NCBI RefSeq assembly: GCF_038051995.1
Contig: NZ_CP150290.1
Span: 979,501 to 1,043,500 of the forward strand
Direction of reading: 5' to 3'
DNA: 64,000 nt
DNA from: Paenibacillus sp. FSL H8-0537
GTDB lineage: Bacteria > Bacillota > Bacilli > Paenibacillales > Paenibacillaceae
How positions within the stretch are numbered: position 1 is the stretch's first letter; each line of letters opens with the position of its first letter. A program made the position numbers and the translations under genes. Below the pieces are notes generated by a model. The model did not search any database. It had not been told where the DNA came from and saw only the letters and a program-made list of their open reading frames with translations. Positions 15,930 to 24,221 of this stretch are shown here, piece after piece.

Positions 15930-16544
15930 TTATTTAACAGCTGCTTCGTAACGTTTGCCAACTTCAGCCCAGTTTACAACGTTCCAGAACGCTGCAATGT
16001 AGTCAGGGCGTTTGTTTTGGTAGTTCAGGTAGTAAGCATGCTCCCAAACGTCCAGACCAAGAAGCGGCGTTTCGCCTTCCATGATCGGGCTGTCTTGGTT
16101 TGGCAGGCTGGAAACCTTCAGCTTGCCGTCTTTTGTCAGGGAAAGCCATGCCCAGCCGCTGCCGAAACGAGTAGCGCCAGCTTTTGCAAAGTCAGCTTTG
16201 AATGTATCGAAGCCGCCCAGCTCGCTTTCAATCGCAGCAGCTAGTGCGCCAGTTGGAGCGCCGCCAGCGTCAGGACCGATTGTTTCCCAGAACAGGCTGT
16301 GGTTAGCATGTCCACCGCCATTGTTGCGAACCGCTGTACGGATCGCTTCAGGTACGCTTGCCAGATCAGCAATCAAATCTTCAATAGATTTGCCTTGCAG
16401 CTCAGGAGCAGATTCCAAAGCAGCGTTCAGGTTCGTTACATAAGCATTGTGGTGACGGTCGTGATGGATTTCCATCGTCAGAGCGTCGATGTGGGGCTCA
16501 AGAGCGTTATTAGCATACGGAAGTGCTGGTAATTGATGTGCCAT
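15930..16544 (-). CDS. sodA: Superoxide dismutase, Mn/Fe type
   Basis: Converts superoxide to hydrogen peroxide and oxygen in the cytoplasm. 204 residues, normal for the family. Metal ligands are visible: His in [12 protein letters not shown], His in [14 protein letters not shown], and Asp/His in the C-terminal signature [15 protein letters not shown]. The [16 protein letters not shown] and GSGWAWL segments are typical of Bacillales SodA. ATG at 16544 follows an AGGAGG site. It has its own promoter (16591-16619) and terminator. Confidence 0.96.
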   Translation of the reverse strand: MAHQLPALPYANNALEPHIDALTMEIHHDRHHNAYVTNLNAALESAPELQGKSIEDLIADLASVPEAIRTAVRNNGGGHANHSLFWETIGPDAGGAPTGALAAAIESELGGFDTFKADFAKAGATRFGSGWAWLSLTKDGKLKVSSLPNQDSPIMEGETPLLGLDVWEHAYYLNYQNKRPDYIAAFWNVVNWAEVGKRYEAAVK

Positions 16545-16590
16545 AATATAAACAGCCTCCTAAAATTAGAATATGTAAATTACTCTTCTT

Positions 16591-16619
16591 ATTATCCCTT
16601 ATCCGATCACATAAATCAA
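16591..16619 (-). promoter_or_regulatory. SigA-type promoter of sodA
   Basis: On the minus strand TTGATT (16614-16619), 17-base spacer, GATAAT (16591-16596), about 45 bases before the sodA start. Confidence 0.75.
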
Positions 16620-16746
16620 CATTGATGTTTCAAAAGTCGGATTTTGATAGATAAGGTAGACCCCAATAGCATGACATTTAGATAAAGTAATTATGCATAA
16701 GCGGGAGAAAATCCAATCAAATGAACGAAAAAGGGCCAAAACTTTA

Positions 16747-16774
16747 TGTAAGCGCTTAATTTAAAGCGTTTTCA
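16747..16774. promoter_or_regulatory. Two adjacent cre-like sites
   Basis: TGTAAGCGCTTAAT (16747-16760, 12 of 14 consensus positions) and TAAAGCGTTTTCA (16762-16774), the latter the same 13 bases as the cre-like site at 10904-10916. Confidence 0.4.
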
Positions 16775-16902
16775 GGCATAATTCGCTAAATTCTTAGATT
16801 TTTTTAAACAAATTTTAAAATTTTGTGAAGGAAAACGACAGAAGATGTAGTATAATGATTAAATTGCAGCACAATGACATGGTATAGAGGTGTGTATCGA
16901 TA

Positions 16903-17325
16903 ATGAATGTTCGTTCCTTCCAATTATCAGATTACAGGTTGCTAACAGCTCTTCTTGCGGATGTATTAACTGAAGAATGTTACGAGCAAACAATGGAAGC
17001 TTTTGCGCGTCAATTGTCATGGGATAGCGAGCTTGTTCTCGTCGCTCTCTATGAGTCGGAAGTTGTAGGTGTCATTATCGGTACGATTGATAATAACACA
17101 GGCTACTATTATCGTGTTGCGGTCCATGCGGACCATCAGCGTCAAGGAATTGGCAAAGCACTTATTGAGTCATTGCGCCTAAGATTCCAACAGCGCCAAG
17201 TAAAGAAAATTTTAATTACAGCTGATGAGCACAATGAAGCCGTTTTGCCGCTTTATGAATCGCTGGGCTATGTGTCCAAAGATTTTTTCCGCTCTTTTCA
17301 ACAGCTAAGTATTATAGCAGGTTAG
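16903..17325 (+). CDS. GNAT-family N-acetyltransferase
   Basis: A 140-residue acetyl-CoA-dependent acyltransferase. The acetyl-CoA binding motif A is clear: YYRVAVHADHQRQGIGKALIESL (Q/RxxGxG/A as RQGIGKA near residue 85-90), followed by ILITADEHNEAVLPLYESLGY. The ATG at 16903 follows AGAGGTG. The acceptor substrate cannot be told from sequence. It stands alone, with a hairpin terminator after it. Confidence 0.85.
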   Translation: MNVRSFQLSDYRLLTALLADVLTEECYEQTMEAFARQLSWDSELVLVALYESEVVGVIIGTIDNNTGYYYRVAVHADHQRQGIGKALIESLRLRFQQRQVKKILITADEHNEAVLPLYESLGYVSKDFFRSFQQLSIIAG

Positions 17326-17360
17326 GACAAGCCTCTGGCTGTCCAATAACCGTTTGCAGG

Positions 17361-17405
17361 GCATATCTGCATCGCCATTGCTTTTGGCGGTGGGGTATGC
17401 TTTTC
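17361..17405 (+). terminator. Terminator after the GNAT gene
   Basis: GCATATCTGCATCGCCA pairs with TGGCGGTGGGGTATGC (several G-U pairs) followed by TTTTC. Confidence 0.7.
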
Positions 17406-17407
17406 TA

Positions 17408-17508
17408 TTTAAAATATAAGAATTTATATGTTTCTCACCTATAAATACGCTTATATTTCTCGGACTGAAACGTGGCGCGCCGCCAGAGAACGGAGGGCAG
17501 CCGTTTCA
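17408..17508 (+). repeat. Dispersed structured repeat, copy 1
   Basis: Stem 1 pairs AAATATAAG with CTTATATTT, with inner ATTTATA/TATAAAT; stem 2 pairs GAAACG with CGTTTC around an inner CCG/CGG hairpin. It matches copies at 21189-21293 and 36185-36286 over its whole length. It ends about 58 bases before the ntdP start. Confidence 0.8.
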
Positions 17509-17565
17509 CCTTATTAAGAGGGCTGTTTAAGCGCTGCGCTTAGCGCCTGCAAGAAGGAGAACAAC

Positions 17566-18108
17566 ATGGAACCCTATCAGCATTGCGTCATCAAGAGCTT
17601 CAAGCACGATGGAAGCATTCATCGCTGCTGGGAGCATAATTGGCTTATTCCGGCACAGCTGCTCCTTCCGCAGCATGCTGCACTTGGGTTTATGGTGACG
17701 ATCAACTTTGAGACACCTATTGTGGAAGCCAGCGGCAAGGTTTGGATGAGCGAGGTGCCTGCGGTTTCTTTTTTTCTGCCCGGACAGTGGTATAATGTGG
17801 TTGCGCTGCTTGAAGAAGGCGGTATTCGCTATTACTGCAATCTCGCTTCTCCATTTGCTCGGCACGGCGCGCTGCTCACCTATATCGATTACGATTTGGA
17901 TGTCATTCGTCTGCCGGATGGCAGTCGCCAAGTGGTGGACGAGGATGAATTCGAGCTGCATAAAGCGAAGTACGACTATCCAGGAGATGTGCAGGAGCAA
18001 GTGCAGCTTGGACTAGGCGAGCTTCTTTTGAAGATGGACGAGAATGCAATTCCTTTTAATGACGAAGTGATTATTGCTTATTATGAAGCATGGCGCACAA
18101 GCTTATAG
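17566..18108 (+). CDS. ntdP: DUF402 nucleoside di-/triphosphatase
   Basis: A 180-residue cytoplasmic protein of the DUF402/YgaC group, in which the staphylococcal member is a nucleoside tri-/diphosphatase. Family marks are the barrel-like RYYCNLASPF, the acidic YIDYDLDVI and the DEDEFELHKAKYDYP segment, whose acidic residues bind the metal in known structures. ATG at 17566 follows AGAAGGAG. It is 18 bases from the signal peptidase gene, so both are probably on one transcript. Confidence 0.85.
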   Translation: MEPYQHCVIKSFKHDGSIHRCWEHNWLIPAQLLLPQHAALGFMVTINFETPIVEASGKVWMSEVPAVSFFLPGQWYNVVALLEEGGIRYYCNLASPFARHGALLTYIDYDLDVIRLPDGSRQVVDEDEFELHKAKYDYPGDVQEQVQLGLGELLLKMDENAIPFNDEVIIAYYEAWRTSL

Positions 18109-18126
18109 GGCGGAGGCGGTTAGGGA

Positions 18127-18729
18127 ATGGACAGATTTTCATTTGACGGCGGCGGCAGCAGCGAAGCTGAAGGACGGGAGCAGCTTGGGGCAGTTAAACG
18201 CCCGGGTTGGTCGAAGGAGCTTTGGGAATGGGTGAAAACCGTTGGCATATCGTTCATTATCGTAGCAGCGCTGCATCTGTTTGTGTTTAATCTTTCTACC
18301 GTAGAAGGACATTCCATGGAACCAACCTTGCAGGAGAAGGAATGGCTGTTTGTAAATAAATTCGTATATTTGATCGGTGCGCCAAAAATCGGCGATGTCG
18401 TTATTTTGCAGGACCCCTCAGCGTTTGGAAAAGAGAAGGAGCTGCTCGTAAAACGCATCGTCGGCTTGCCTGGAGACCGAATTGAAATTTCGGACAGGCA
18501 TTTGTATCGCAATGGCGAGCTTGTGGACGAACCGTATATTGATACGGATATTGAGGATCTGGACATCATGCCGCTAACTGTCGAGGCAGGCAGTTATTAT
18601 GTGATGGGCGACAACCGTCATGCGCGGGCGAGCAAGGACAGCCGAATGTTTGGAGCGGTTCCTATTGCAGCGATTGAGGGCAAGGCGCAGTTTATCGTAT
18701 GGCCTTACAAACAAATAAAGCCGTTATAG
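18127..18729 (+). CDS. lepB: Signal peptidase I
   Basis: A membrane-bound serine/lysine protease that removes signal peptides from exported proteins. 200 residues. One N-terminal membrane helix (~38-56, VGISFIIVAALHLFVFNL). The catalytic Ser63 lies in VEGHSMEPTL and Lys109 in LLVKRIVGLPGD; the later box GDNRHARASKDSRMFG is also intact. This is the short, Gram-positive SipS/SipX form. Confidence 0.94.
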   Translation: MDRFSFDGGGSSEAEGREQLGAVKRPGWSKELWEWVKTVGISFIIVAALHLFVFNLSTVEGHSMEPTLQEKEWLFVNKFVYLIGAPKIGDVVILQDPSAFGKEKELLVKRIVGLPGDRIEISDRHLYRNGELVDEPYIDTDIEDLDIMPLTVEAGSYYVMGDNRHARASKDSRMFGAVPIAAIEGKAQFIVWPYKQIKPL

Positions 18730-18732
18730 ATT

Positions 18733-18844
18733 TAGGGCGTGTCTGAAAACCCGTTCAGTGGCCCCTTTCACCGCCTTTTCGCGCCTTGCATGGAACGAAA
18801 ATTCGGCAAAATTTGCTGTCCTCAGAGTTCTCAGACACGCCCTA
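18733..18844. mobile_element. 112-bp MITE-like element
   Basis: Perfect 14-base terminal inverted repeats TAGGGCGTGTCTGA (18733-18746) and TCAGACACGCCCTA (18831-18844). The outer TA on both sides may be a TA target duplication around 12-base ends, as in IS630/Tc1-type elements. No coding capacity. It sits between the signal peptidase and queG genes. Confidence 0.6.
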
Positions 18845-18920
18845 GATACAGCAAGGCTAGTCATAGGGATGGGAAAACGGCGCGTCAAACATCAGGCTGA
18901 AGCTTTTGGGAGGTGAAGGG

Positions 18921-20087
18921 ATGGAGGAACGGGCGTATTACGCTGCATTGAAAAAAGAAATGAAAGCCGCCGCGCGCAGCCTCGGCATCGACAAAATAGG
19001 CATCGCCTCTGCTGATCCGTTCATCACCTTGAAGCAGCGGCTTATTTCGCACCGCGAGCTTGGCTATGAGTCTGGATTCGAAGAGCCGGACCTTGACAAG
19101 CGTACCAATCCGGCGCTGTTGTTTGACCAGCCCCAATCGATTATCGCCATTGCGATCGCTTATCCATCCAAGCTCGATCAGCCTCCTAAATCGGAGCCGG
19201 GAGCCAGAAGGGGCATTTTGTCCCGCTCAGCTTGGGGAGAGGACTATCATAAGGTGCTGCGCAATAGGCTAGGGCGGCTTGAAGCTTGGCTTTCGGAACG
19301 CGTACCGGGCTTTCGCGCTGAAAGCATGGTCGATACTGGGGCTTTATCGGATCGGGCCGTTGCCGAGCGGGCGGGACTAGGCTGGAGCGCCAAAAACTGT
19401 TCGATATTGTCCGAGGATCTTGGCTCGTGGATCTACCTCGGGGAAATGATTACAAATTTGCCGCTGGAGCCGGATGAGTCAGTGACCGATGGCTGCGGCG
19501 AATGCACGAAATGCATTGACGCTTGTCCGACGGATGCGCTCGTTGGCCCTGGCCAGCTTAATTCGAGCCGCTGCATTTCATTTATTACGCAGACGAAAGG
19601 TTTTGTAGAAGACGGCTATATGCGAAAAATCGGCAATCGTCTGTATGGCTGCGATACTTGCCAGACCGTATGTCCAGTAAATCGGGGCAAAAACTGGACA
19701 CATCAGCCGGAGCTGCAGCCCGATCATGAGCTGGTTAAGCCGCTGCTTACACCATTGCTGACGATTGGCAATAAAGAATTTCAACGCCTATATGCGAGCA
19801 GTTCTTCTGCTTGGCGGGGCAAAAAGCCGATTCAGCGCAATGCGGTTATTGCGCTGGGCAATTTTAAGGATCGGAGCGCAGTGCCGGATCTCATTCAAGT
19901 GCTGCGGCAGGATGTGCGCCCGGTTATGCGGGGAACCGCGGCATGGTCGCTGGGCCGTATTGGCGGCGCAGAAGCAGAGGAAGCGATCCAGCAGGCATTG
20001 CTGCAAGAAGCGGATGATGACGCGCGGCGCTATATGGAGCAGGCGTTGCTCTCACTAGCAGAAGGTGCCGATAAGGCACCTCGTTGA
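18921..20087 (+). CDS. queG: Epoxyqueuosine reductase with HEAT-repeat tail
   Basis: Reduces epoxyqueuosine to queuosine in tRNA, the last step of queuosine synthesis, using cobalamin and two 4Fe-4S clusters. 388 residues from ATG 18921, which follows GGGAGGTG; the upstream TTG lies before that site. The cluster motifs are CGECTKCIDACPTDAL and YGCDTCQTVCPVN; the DUF1730 N-terminal part carries MVDTGALSDRAVAERAGLGW. The C-terminal ~90 residues are HEAT/PBS-type repeats (RNAVIALGNFKDRSAVPDLI ... RGTAAWSLGRIGG). No other queuosine gene is adjacent; folE downstream shares the GTP cyclohydrolase I step of the same pathway. Confidence 0.95.
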   Translation: MEERAYYAALKKEMKAAARSLGIDKIGIASADPFITLKQRLISHRELGYESGFEEPDLDKRTNPALLFDQPQSIIAIAIAYPSKLDQPPKSEPGARRGILSRSAWGEDYHKVLRNRLGRLEAWLSERVPGFRAESMVDTGALSDRAVAERAGLGWSAKNCSILSEDLGSWIYLGEMITNLPLEPDESVTDGCGECTKCIDACPTDALVGPGQLNSSRCISFITQTKGFVEDGYMRKIGNRLYGCDTCQTVCPVNRGKNWTHQPELQPDHELVKPLLTPLLTIGNKEFQRLYASSSSAWRGKKPIQRNAVIALGNFKDRSAVPDLIQVLRQDVRPVMRGTAAWSLGRIGGAEAEEAIQQALLQEADDDARRYMEQALLSLAEGADKAPR

Positions 20088-20149
20088 TCCAGCATCTGCC
20101 TGCGCTTAGCGGCTGCTGGAATAGGGAAAACCGTTTGCGCTTCCAACGT

Positions 20150-20178
20150 TTGCGAATGTCAAGTTTACATGCTATTAT
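20150..20178 (+). promoter_or_regulatory. Promoter before the YneF-folE pair
   Basis: TTGCGA (20150-20155), 17-base spacer, TATTAT (20173-20178). Confidence 0.6.
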
Positions 20179-20232
20179 AGGGGTCATTGTAGACAAGTTT
20201 AAGTCAGGAAAGGGTCAGGTGATTTGCTTTTT

Positions 20233-20472
20233 ATGTGGAGTTACATTATTCCGATTGTGACATTAATCGTGGGGGCAGTCGGTGGATTTTTCATCGGCGT
20301 ATTCTACTTGCGCAAACAGCTAGAGAAAATGCAGAGCGATCCAGAAATGATTCAAAAAATGGCAAAACAAATGGGCTATAATCTGAACAAGCAGCAGATG
20401 ACGCGTGCCCAAAACATGATGAAAAACCAGAACCAGAATATGAACAAAAATCAGAAGATGCCGCGCAGATAA
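20233..20472 (+). CDS. YneF-family small membrane protein (UPF0154)
   Basis: A 79-residue protein with one N-terminal membrane helix (IIPIVTLIVGAVGGFFIGVF) and a basic, Met/Gln/Asn-rich tail ending in repeats of NQNMNKNQ. The segment MIQKMAKQMGYNLNKQQM is the family signature. ATG 20233 was chosen, but TTG 20224 is equally reachable from the ribosome site AAAGGG/AGGTG. Function is unknown. It lies 39 bases before folE. Confidence 0.75.
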   Translation: MWSYIIPIVTLIVGAVGGFFIGVFYLRKQLEKMQSDPEMIQKMAKQMGYNLNKQQMTRAQNMMKNQNQNMNKNQKMPRR

Positions 20473-20511
20473 CGGCATATGCTTCTGATTAGCCGAAAGA
20501 GGGTGGTCCGC

Positions 20512-21105
20512 ATGGCGGGAAAGAAAGATTACGTCAACTCTAAAGTCATTCAGAACCGGGAGCAGATCGAATTTCATGTGAAAGAAATTTTGAAGCTCGT
20601 GGGCGAGAATGTGGAAAGGGAAGGGCTGCTGGAGACGCCTGCACGCGTTACCCGCATGTATGAAGAAATTTTCGCAGGCTATGAGGTTGATCCGAGCGAG
20701 GTGCTAGGCGTTACGTTCGATGAACAGCATGAAGAGCTGGTTATTGTAAAAGATATTATCTATTACAGCCAGTGCGAGCATCATATGGCGCCATTTTTCG
20801 GCAAAGCACATATTGGTTATATTCCAAGCGGCAAAATTGCCGGCCTCAGCAAGCTCGCACGCCTAGTAGAAGCTGTTACAAGGCGCTTGCAAGTGCAGGA
20901 GCGGATAACGAGCCAAATCGCAGATATTTTAGACAAGGAATTGCAGCCGCATGGCGTTATGGTCGTCGTTGAAGGCGAGCATTTGTGCATGTGCTCCCGC
21001 GGGGTGAAGAAGCCTGGCAGCATGACGGTGACGTCGGCTGTGCGCGGCGAGTTCCGTTCCAATCCGGCTTTGCGTTCCGAATTTTTAGCTTTGCTCAAGT
21101 CCTAA
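20512..21105 (+). CDS. folE: GTP cyclohydrolase I
   Basis: Converts GTP to 7,8-dihydroneopterin triphosphate, the entry to folate and also to queuosine. 197 residues from ATG 20512 (after AGAGGGTGG). Zinc and catalytic residues are seen in [20 protein letters not shown] (Cys, His) and [15 protein letters not shown] (Cys). [12 protein letters not shown] is the family N-terminal signature. A strong terminator follows. Confidence 0.96.
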   Translation: MAGKKDYVNSKVIQNREQIEFHVKEILKLVGENVEREGLLETPARVTRMYEEIFAGYEVDPSEVLGVTFDEQHEELVIVKDIIYYSQCEHHMAPFFGKAHIGYIPSGKIAGLSKLARLVEAVTRRLQVQERITSQIADILDKELQPHGVMVVVEGEHLCMCSRGVKKPGSMTVTSAVRGEFRSNPALRSEFLALLKS

Positions 21106-21134
21106 TTTTTTCGTAGTCGTTTATTGTGTAAGGG

Positions 21135-21191
21135 AGACCGCTCCACAAGCTAGTGTGCATCACGCACCAGCTTGTGGAGCGGTCTTTTTTT
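21135..21191 (+). terminator. Terminator after folE
   Basis: AGACCGCTCCACAAGCT pairs perfectly with its complement at 21168-21185, with a run of T after it; the loop holds a second small hairpin. Confidence 0.92.
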
Positions 21192-21293
21192 AAATATAAG
21201 ACTTTATAAGTTTCACCCTTATAAATAGACTTATATTCCACCTGCGAAACGGAAGCCTTGCCGCCAAAGGACGGCTTCAGCCGTTTACGCTTG
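21189..21293 (+). repeat. Dispersed structured repeat, copy 2
   Basis: Stem 1 AATATAAG/CTTATATT with inner TTTATAAG/CTTATAAA; stem 2 AAACGG/CCGTTT with inner GCCG/CGGC. It starts inside the T-run of the folE terminator. Homologous to copies at 17408 and 36185. Confidence 0.85.
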
Positions 21294-21606
21294 TGTGCTA
21301 AGTATGACAAGCGGTGAGCAGAAATCGTCCAAATGCTGAAACCATTTGAACTATTTTTCTCAAAAAAGGAAGGACTTAGGTAGGGGTTGTACGAAAAAAA
21401 CGCCAAAAAAGTCATTAAAGTGACAGTAAAGAAGTCATTTAAAGGACTAGTGCCATCTGAAATCGATCCTATAAAATGGTAATAGACCCTCGTATTAGTT
21501 TATACAGTGGGGAGGGCGACGGAATAGAAGCAGAAGGGAGGATAGAACAAAGACAAGGCCAATACGAAGCACATGGTAGTGAAAATGATGAGAGGAGTTG
21601 TTGGTT

Positions 21607-24177
21607 TTGAGTAAAAACCGCAAAATGCGGATCAAATGGGTGCTCGTTCAGACACTTGCAATCGCACTGCTATTAGGAAGTTTGCCATTGCAGCCAGTCT
21701 CGAGCGTTCAGGCGGCAGGCAATTATAATTACGCAGAGGCATTGCAGAAAGCGATTTATTTTTATGAAACTCAGCGTTCAGGGGCGCTGCCTGACACGAA
21801 CCGTGTCGAATGGCGTGGCGATTCCGGTATGCTCGACGGAGCTGACAATGGCGTCGATTTGACAGGCGGCTGGTATGATGCTGGGGACCATGTGAAATTT
21901 GGGCTTCCGATGGCTTTTTCAGCAACTATGCTGGCTTGGTCGGTTTATGAATATAAGGAGGGCTATGAGCAGGCTGGCCAATTGAACGAGATTTTGGACA
22001 ATTTGAAATGGGCCACCGATTATTTTGTTAGAGCGCATACTGCGCCTAATGAGCTTTGGGGGCAGGTTGGAGGCGGCAACGCAGATCATGCTTGGTGGGG
22101 ACCTGCGGAAGTGATGCAAATGGCTCGTCCTTCTTTCAAAATCACGGAAACATGCCGTGGCTCGGACCTGGCAGGAGAGACGGCGGCGGCGCTCGCTTCC
22201 TCATCTATCGTGTTTAAAGCATCAGATCCGGCCTATTCCGCACTGTTGCTCCAGCATGCGAAAGAGCTTTACAACTTTGCGGACACATACCGGGGCAAAT
22301 ATTCGGATTGTATTACCGATGTTGCTTCCTTCTACAATTCGTGGAGCGGTTATACAGATGAACTAACCTGGGCAGCAACTTGGCTGTATATGGCAACAGA
22401 GGATAACACTTATTTGAATAAAGCTATTCAATCAGCTTATAACTGGGACACGGACAGCTCAAGCAACACTTGGGCTTACAAATGGACAATCGGCTGGGAT
22501 GACAAACGTTATGGCGCCCAATTGCTCCTCGCCCGGATTACATCAGAGCTTGGGAGACCGGAGGCCAGTGATTTTATCGCCTCGACTGAGCGCAATTTGA
22601 ACTATTGGACCGTTGGAACAAACGGATCGCGAATTACGTATTCGCCGGGCGGCCTGGCATGGCTGGATTCATGGGGCTCCCTGCGTTATGCGGCGAATGC
22701 TTCTTTCCTTGCATTTGTATATTCCGATTTTGTAGCAGACCCGGTCAAAAAAGCGCGCTATAACGATTTTGCCGTTAGCCAGATTAAATATATGCTCGGC
22801 GACAATCCGCGTAACAGCAGCTATGTGGTCGGATATGGCGTCAACGCACCAGAGCACCCGCATCATCGTACGTCACACAGCTCATGGTCAGATAGTTCGG
22901 GGAATCCAACCTCACATCGTCATACGCTTTATGGCGCATTGGTAGGGGGACCGAATGCATCGGATCAATATACGGATTCCATTGATGACTATGTGAGCAA
23001 CGAAGTAGCGACGGACTACAATGCAGGCTTTACGGCTTCGCTTGCAAAAATGAATTTGCTGTACGGTGCAGGCCAGCAGCCGCTTGCGAACTTCCCACCA
23101 GCCGAAACGAAGGCAGATGAAATGTTTGTGGAAGCGCAAGTGAGCCAGTCCAGCTCCAATTTTACTGAAATTAAAGCATTCATAAATAATAAATCGGCAT
23201 GGCCTGCCCGTATGGGAGACAAATTATCCTTCCGCTACTTCCTTGATTTAAGTGAGGTATATGCGGCCGGCTACACCGCAGCTAACGTAAGCGTTGCTGC
23301 CAACTATAATCAAGGCGCAGCGGTTAGCTTGAAGCCATTTGACGAGGCAAACCATATTTATTATGTACTGGCAGACTTTACAGGTACGAAAATCTACCCA
23401 GGCGGACAACCGCATTTCCGTAAGGAAATTCAGATCCGTATTTCCGGTCCTCAAGGAGCATGGAACCCGGCTAATGATTATTCGTATGCAGGGCTTTCAT
23501 CAAGCCAGACAGTAAAGACAGCTAAAATTCCGGTCTACGATGCTGGAGCGCTCGTGTTCGGTCAGACGCCGGATGGAGGCGGTGTAACACCGACGCCAAC
23601 GCCTTCTGCTACACCAACGCCGACACCAACACCAACAACAACGCCGAGTCCTACACCGACACCGTCGACGACTCCGACGCCAACACCAACGACGACGCCA
23701 AGTCCGACGCCAACTCCGGCAGGCGGCCTGAAGGTGCAATACCGAGCAGCAGATACGAATGCAACGAACAATGCGATGATGCCGCATTTAGAAATTTTCA
23801 ACAACGGTTCAAGCGCTGTAGCTATGAATACGATTAAGCTTCGCTATTACTTCACAGCTGATGGCACGCAGTCGCATCAGTTCTGGAGCGATTATGCCCA
23901 GATCGGCAGCAGCAATGTACAGGCAGCTTTCGTGACAATGAGCTCGCCGACTACAACGGCAGATACGTATTTGGAGCTCAGCTTTACGACAGCTGCAGGC
24001 TCGATTAGCGCAGGTGGCAGCAGCGGTCAAATTCAAGGCCGTATTTCCAAAACAGACTGGTCGAATCTGAACGAGGCAAATGATTATTCGTTCGATGCAA
24101 CAAACACAGCATTTGTCGATTGGAGCAAGGTGACGCTTTACCAGAATGGAACGCTCGTATGGGGAATCGAACCTTAG
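21607..24177 (+). CDS. Secreted GH9 cellulase with CBM3c and CBM3 modules
   Basis: An 856-residue secreted processive-type endoglucanase. TTG 21607 was chosen as start because it lies 9 bases after AGAGGAG. Signal peptide to about residue 37 (QTLAIALLLGSLPL ... VQAAG). GH9 catalytic domain ~38-490 with the Asp-bearing GGWYDAGDHVKFGLP and the catalytic Glu in VSNEVATDYNAGFT; HHRTSHSSW is the conserved His signature. Then a CBM3c (~500-650, WPARMGDKLSFRYFLDLSE), a Thr/Pro linker (~658-706) and a cellulose-binding CBM3 (~707-856). This order matches clostridial Avicelase I-type enzymes. It is 44 bases upstream of the GH48 gene, so both are probably expressed together for crystalline-cellulose breakdown. 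Confidence 0.95.
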   Translation: MSKNRKMRIKWVLVQTLAIALLLGSLPLQPVSSVQAAGNYNYAEALQKAIYFYETQRSGALPDTNRVEWRGDSGMLDGADNGVDLTGGWYDAGDHVKFGLPMAFSATMLAWSVYEYKEGYEQAGQLNEILDNLKWATDYFVRAHTAPNELWGQVGGGNADHAWWGPAEVMQMARPSFKITETCRGSDLAGETAAALASSSIVFKASDPAYSALLLQHAKELYNFADTYRGKYSDCITDVASFYNSWSGYTDELTWAATWLYMATEDNTYLNKAIQSAYNWDTDSSSNTWAYKWTIGWDDKRYGAQLLLARITSELGRPEASDFIASTERNLNYWTVGTNGSRITYSPGGLAWLDSWGSLRYAANASFLAFVYSDFVADPVKKARYNDFAVSQIKYMLGDNPRNSSYVVGYGVNAPEHPHHRTSHSSWSDSSGNPTSHRHTLYGALVGGPNASDQYTDSIDDYVSNEVATDYNAGFTASLAKMNLLYGAGQQPLANFPPAETKADEMFVEAQVSQSSSNFTEIKAFINNKSAWPARMGDKLSFRYFLDLSEVYAAGYTAANVSVAANYNQGAAVSLKPFDEANHIYYVLADFTGTKIYPGGQPHFRKEIQIRISGPQGAWNPANDYSYAGLSSSQTVKTAKIPVYDAGALVFGQTPDGGGVTPTPTPSATPTPTPTPTTTPSPTPTPSTTPTPTPTTTPSPTPTPAGGLKVQYRAADTNATNNAMMPHLEIFNNGSSAVAMNTIKLRYYFTADGTQSHQFWSDYAQIGSSNVQAAFVTMSSPTTTADTYLELSFTTAAGSISAGGSSGQIQGRISKTDWSNLNEANDYSFDATNTAFVDWSKVTLYQNGTLVWGIEP

Positions 24178-24221
24178 TGTTAGTCGCTAGCCGTTATTCC
24201 AAATTGGGGAGGTAAAATGAA

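Larger units (their letters stand above)
16545..16902. other. 358-base divergent intergenic region between sodA and the GNAT gene
   Basis: Holds the sodA promoter, two cre-like sites (16747-16760 and 16762-16774) and a TATAAT -10 box (16851-16856) for the GNAT gene. No gene seen. Confidence 0.75.
21106..21606. other. 500-base intergenic region before the cellulase genes
   Basis: Holds the folE terminator (21135-21191), structured repeat copy 2 (21189-21293) and about 300 further bases upstream of the GH9 start in which no gene, and no promoter better than weak AT-rich candidates, was recognised. Confidence 0.7.
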
